A DNA stretch of 8,348 bases from Synechococcales cyanobacterium 340R_concoct_173_sub. Lineage in GTDB: Bacteria; Cyanobacteriota; Cyanobacteriia; Leptolyngbyales; Leptolyngbyaceae. The notes beneath the pieces are model-generated. The model saw only the letters and a list, made by a program, of their open reading frames with translations, did not search any database and was not told where the DNA came from. The translations under genes were made by a program, and so were the position numbers. Below, in pieces: positions 6,581 through 8,348 of the stretch. The DNA is taken from positions 1 to 8,348 of the forward strand of contig JANXNM010000266.1 in the NCBI GenBank assembly GCA_025354065.1, written 5' to 3'. How positions within the stretch are numbered: the first letter of the stretch is position 1; every line of letters starts with the position of its first letter.

Positions 6581-6672
6581 ATCCAATCGTGAAACTGTTG
6601 CTCGTCTAGTTGATGTCGAACCCATGACTTCAATAGCATCACTTGTTCATTGAAAGTGTTCGGATCAAACAT
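6577..6672 (-). CDS. Small unrecognised ORF with a good ribosome binding site
   Basis: A 31-residue ORF from ATG 6672 to TGA 6579-6577. It opens MFDPNTFNEQVMLLKSWVRH and closes QLDEQQFHDWI, a likely amphipathic helix with no signal peptide. It has the best Shine-Dalgarno-like match among the minus-strand genes here (GAGAGG, 6686-6681). Its stop overlaps the start of the next mini-ORF as ATGA. It lies 78 bases after the stop of the membrane glycosyltransferase, on the same strand. I do not recognise it. It may be the first half of a frameshifted gene of about 66 residues. Confidence 0.5.
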   Translation of the reverse strand: MFDPNTFNEQVMLLKSWVRHQLDEQQFHDWI

Positions 6673-6680
6673 ATAAATAA

Positions 6681-6686
6681 CCTCTC
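6681..6686 (-). promoter_or_regulatory. Ribosome binding site of the mini-ORF pair
   Basis: On the minus strand GAGAGG is followed by eight bases and ATG at 6672. It is a near-ideal Shine-Dalgarno match and spacing, and the main reason to treat the small ORF as a gene. Confidence 0.55.
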
Positions 6687-6750
6687 AATGATCGGGAGCA
6701 TAGGCATTATTAGAGAGTAAAAACTGAGCTTGGTATACAAATAAATCCAC

Positions 6751-8348
6751 TTAAGGTTTGGGATTCAACCTGTATAAATCCAAACCATCAATCGAGATCT
6801 CTCTTTGATAACTATTATCAAGAGTCTGGTTGAGTTTGTTTAAAAAGATTTTATTTTTATTAGCATAATTGGGAGGATAAGTCTTTAGCTTAACGACATA
6901 AACAGGTTGCTTTTGCAGAATACGTTCAAGCTCTTCTGGAGGATTAACACCAGTAATGTTAGGCAAACCATCTTGAATCATCAAAAAAGGCGGAAATGCA
7001 TAGCGAGTAGGGATTTTGGCATCTGTTAAAAAATAGACTATGGGTACTTGATTAACTATATAGATATAGTCATTAGATTTGATTCTAGGCTTTAAATAAT
7101 CTGTAATCAATGCAGAAGTATCCCCCCAATTTTTAATTCCCTTAAAATTCCTAAAATATACATATTTAGTATTGGAGTCTAAAGCTTCAAATAGCATTGT
7201 ACTTTTAATTAGAAGTATTAAAAGCATAATCAAGACTAGATATTGCCTAAATTTAGACTGTGTAACTGTAGTAACTTGGAAAATAAGCTTAATTGAAATA
7301 TAGGCTGTGACAAGGCAGAGAGGTGGCGAAAGTTGTAGAAAATAATGTGGATAAAATGAACTTCTAAAAACGGTGAAAATACAGATTGAAGTGATAAAAA
7401 ACCATGCCATAAAGCTAGATAAAATGAATCGCTCCCGTGTCGGTATAGCTTTCGTAACAAAAAGGTAAATTATCCCAGATGGAATTGAAAGCCAGAAAAT
7501 CTTGTCATACCGAATTTGCTGGAAAATAGCTTCAAGCGGAGTGATAAATGACAATTCAATATCTACCGTTCGTAGTTTATTGGCAGTAAAATTGGCGTAG
7601 ACATAATCATCAAAGTGCCCAGTCAACCAAAAATATAGAGACACTGTAATAACAGGTAAGATAAACCCCAACAATAGAAAAGAAATTGTTTTAAAAATTA
7701 GCCAATATTTAATATTCGATCTGATTTGCAGAATAAATGTAAGCACCAATATTATAGACAGTGCAAGAAAATCGAATAAGACAACATACTTAATTTCAAA
7801 ACCAATTCCCAACAGAAAGCCAATTAAAAATAACGTCATATACTCTTTAGAAAATAGTTCTCTGGCATGAAACCTATTAGTAAAAAATAAATAGAAGGCA
7901 ATCACAACAAAAGGTGTGAAAAATATCTCCGTATTTGATGCCATCCCACCATTACTTAAAGTTGCGATTACGTATAAAATTCCCGAAAGCAATCCAATTC
8001 TTCTACCATTAACGTCTATTAGGCTTCCTATCTTGTAGAGAAAAAAAGAGGTGATTGCAACAAAAAGGCAAGCCAAGATTCTGATGGACAAAACAGAATG
8101 ACCTAATACAGAAATGGCAATTAAAAAGAGTACATATACTCCAGGTGGTTTATTATCCCAAATCGTTGTGTAGGGGGGAGCGCCCTCTAACCAAGCATTG
8201 GCAACTAAGAGATATAAACTTTCATCCAAATCGAGAAGAGACTGATAAAAGGTAGACCAGCGCAAGAAAACGGCTAGCAAAGTAAAGAATACAAAGATTA
8301 GCCAAGGCTTTTCTTTAAAGAGAACACCGACTTTGCGAATGATTGACA
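6751..8348 (-). CDS. Membrane glycosyltransferase, GT39/ArnT-like (GT-C fold), 5' end at or beyond the right edge
   Basis: The frame is open from the edge to TAA at 6753-6751, giving 531 visible residues. Seen, numbered from the first full codon: a basic N-terminus (SIIRKVGVLFKEKPW), a first membrane span, then DLDESLYLLVANAWLEG with Asp-Glu near 41-42 as in ArnT/PMT enzymes, and WDNKPPGVY (63-71). Many further spans follow to about residue 385, ending in a soluble C-terminal domain of about 145 residues. Known: such enzymes take sugars from polyprenyl-phosphate donors on the outer face of the membrane. Substrate unknown. A TTG at 8280 is not the likely start, because it would cut into the first span. 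The last two bases give TG, so an ATG one base outside would fit. The gene is visibly AT-rich and has no HIP1 site. Confidence 0.85.
   Translation of the reverse strand, partial: SIIRKVGVLFKEKPWLIFVFFTLLAVFLRWSTFYQSLLDLDESLYLLVANAWLEGAPPYTTIWDNKPPGVYVLFLIAISVLGHSVLSIRILACLFVAITSFFLYKIGSLIDVNGRRIGLLSGILYVIATLSNGGMASNTEIFFTPFVVIAFYLFFTNRFHARELFSKEYMTLFLIGFLLGIGFEIKYVVLFDFLALSIILVLTFILQIRSNIKYWLIFKTISFLLLGFILPVITVSLYFWLTGHFDDYVYANFTANKLRTVDIELSFITPLEAIFQQIRYDKIFWLSIPSGIIYLFVTKAIPTRERFILSSFMAWFFITSICIFTVFRSSFYPHYFLQLSPPLCLVTAYISIKLIFQVTTVTQSKFRQYLVLIMLLILLIKSTMLFEALDSNTKYVYFRNFKGIKNWGDTSALITDYLKPRIKSNDYIYIVNQVPIVYFLTDAKIPTRYAFPPFLMIQDGLPNITGVNPPEELERILQKQPVYVVKLKTYPPNYANKNKIFLNKLNQTLDNSYQREISIDGLDLYRLNPKP

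Noticed and set aside
6600..6625. GGGTTCGACATC on the minus strand resembling a tRNA T-arm
   Set aside because: No matching acceptor stem, D-arm or anticodon arm could be folded around it, and it lies inside the mini-ORF.

Overview
The window looks like chromosomal DNA from a cyanobacterium. Six copies of the HIP1 octamer GCGATCGC lie between 543 and 5111, and CGATCG cores are frequent elsewhere. There is also a NdhD of the cyanobacterial NDH-1 type, a cyanobacterial-style site-2 protease, and a conserved hypothetical protein of cyanobacterial character. I cannot name the species.

Layout from left to right. (1) 1-332, minus: the 5' end of a site-2 protease gene (rseP family), cut by the window edge. 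(2) 459-1655, plus: an RlmI-type 23S rRNA cytosine methyltransferase, divergent from rseP across a 126-bp spacer that holds candidate -10 boxes and a perfect inverted repeat. (3) A 12-bp GC-rich hairpin at 1723-1761 ends both rlmI and the convergent ndhD. (4) 1787-3385, minus: complete ndhD (NDH-1 proton-pumping subunit) with a GTG start and a long AT-rich upstream region; no ndhF lies next to it. (5) 3955-4947, minus: a family 2 glycosyltransferase, followed by a coding-like 50-codon open frame (3815-3964) that joins it only through a one-base shift in an A6 run. (6) 4995-5816, minus: a conserved hypothetical with a disordered N-terminus and a conserved C-terminal part. (7) 5914-6459, plus: cobU (cobinamide kinase/guanylyltransferase), divergent from the hypothetical and ending in a (CGAT)4 microsatellite. 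(8) 6473-6672, minus: two tiny ORFs overlapping by ATGA, the first with a good ribosome binding site. (9) 6751 to the right edge, minus: an AT-rich, HIP1-free, multi-membrane-spanning GT39/ArnT-like glycosyltransferase. Its reading frame stays open to the edge, so its true start lies at or beyond 8348.

The window is mostly a mosaic of single housekeeping genes (proteolysis, rRNA modification, NDH-1, pseudocobalamin synthesis) with two envelope-glycan genes among them, rather than one coherent operon. I see no CRISPR array, tRNA, rRNA or insertion sequence. The best candidates for something undescribed are the overlapping mini-ORFs at 6473-6672, the frameshift-linked tail of the GT2 gene, and the hypothetical at 4995-5816. 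None of these amounts to a demonstrated new system.
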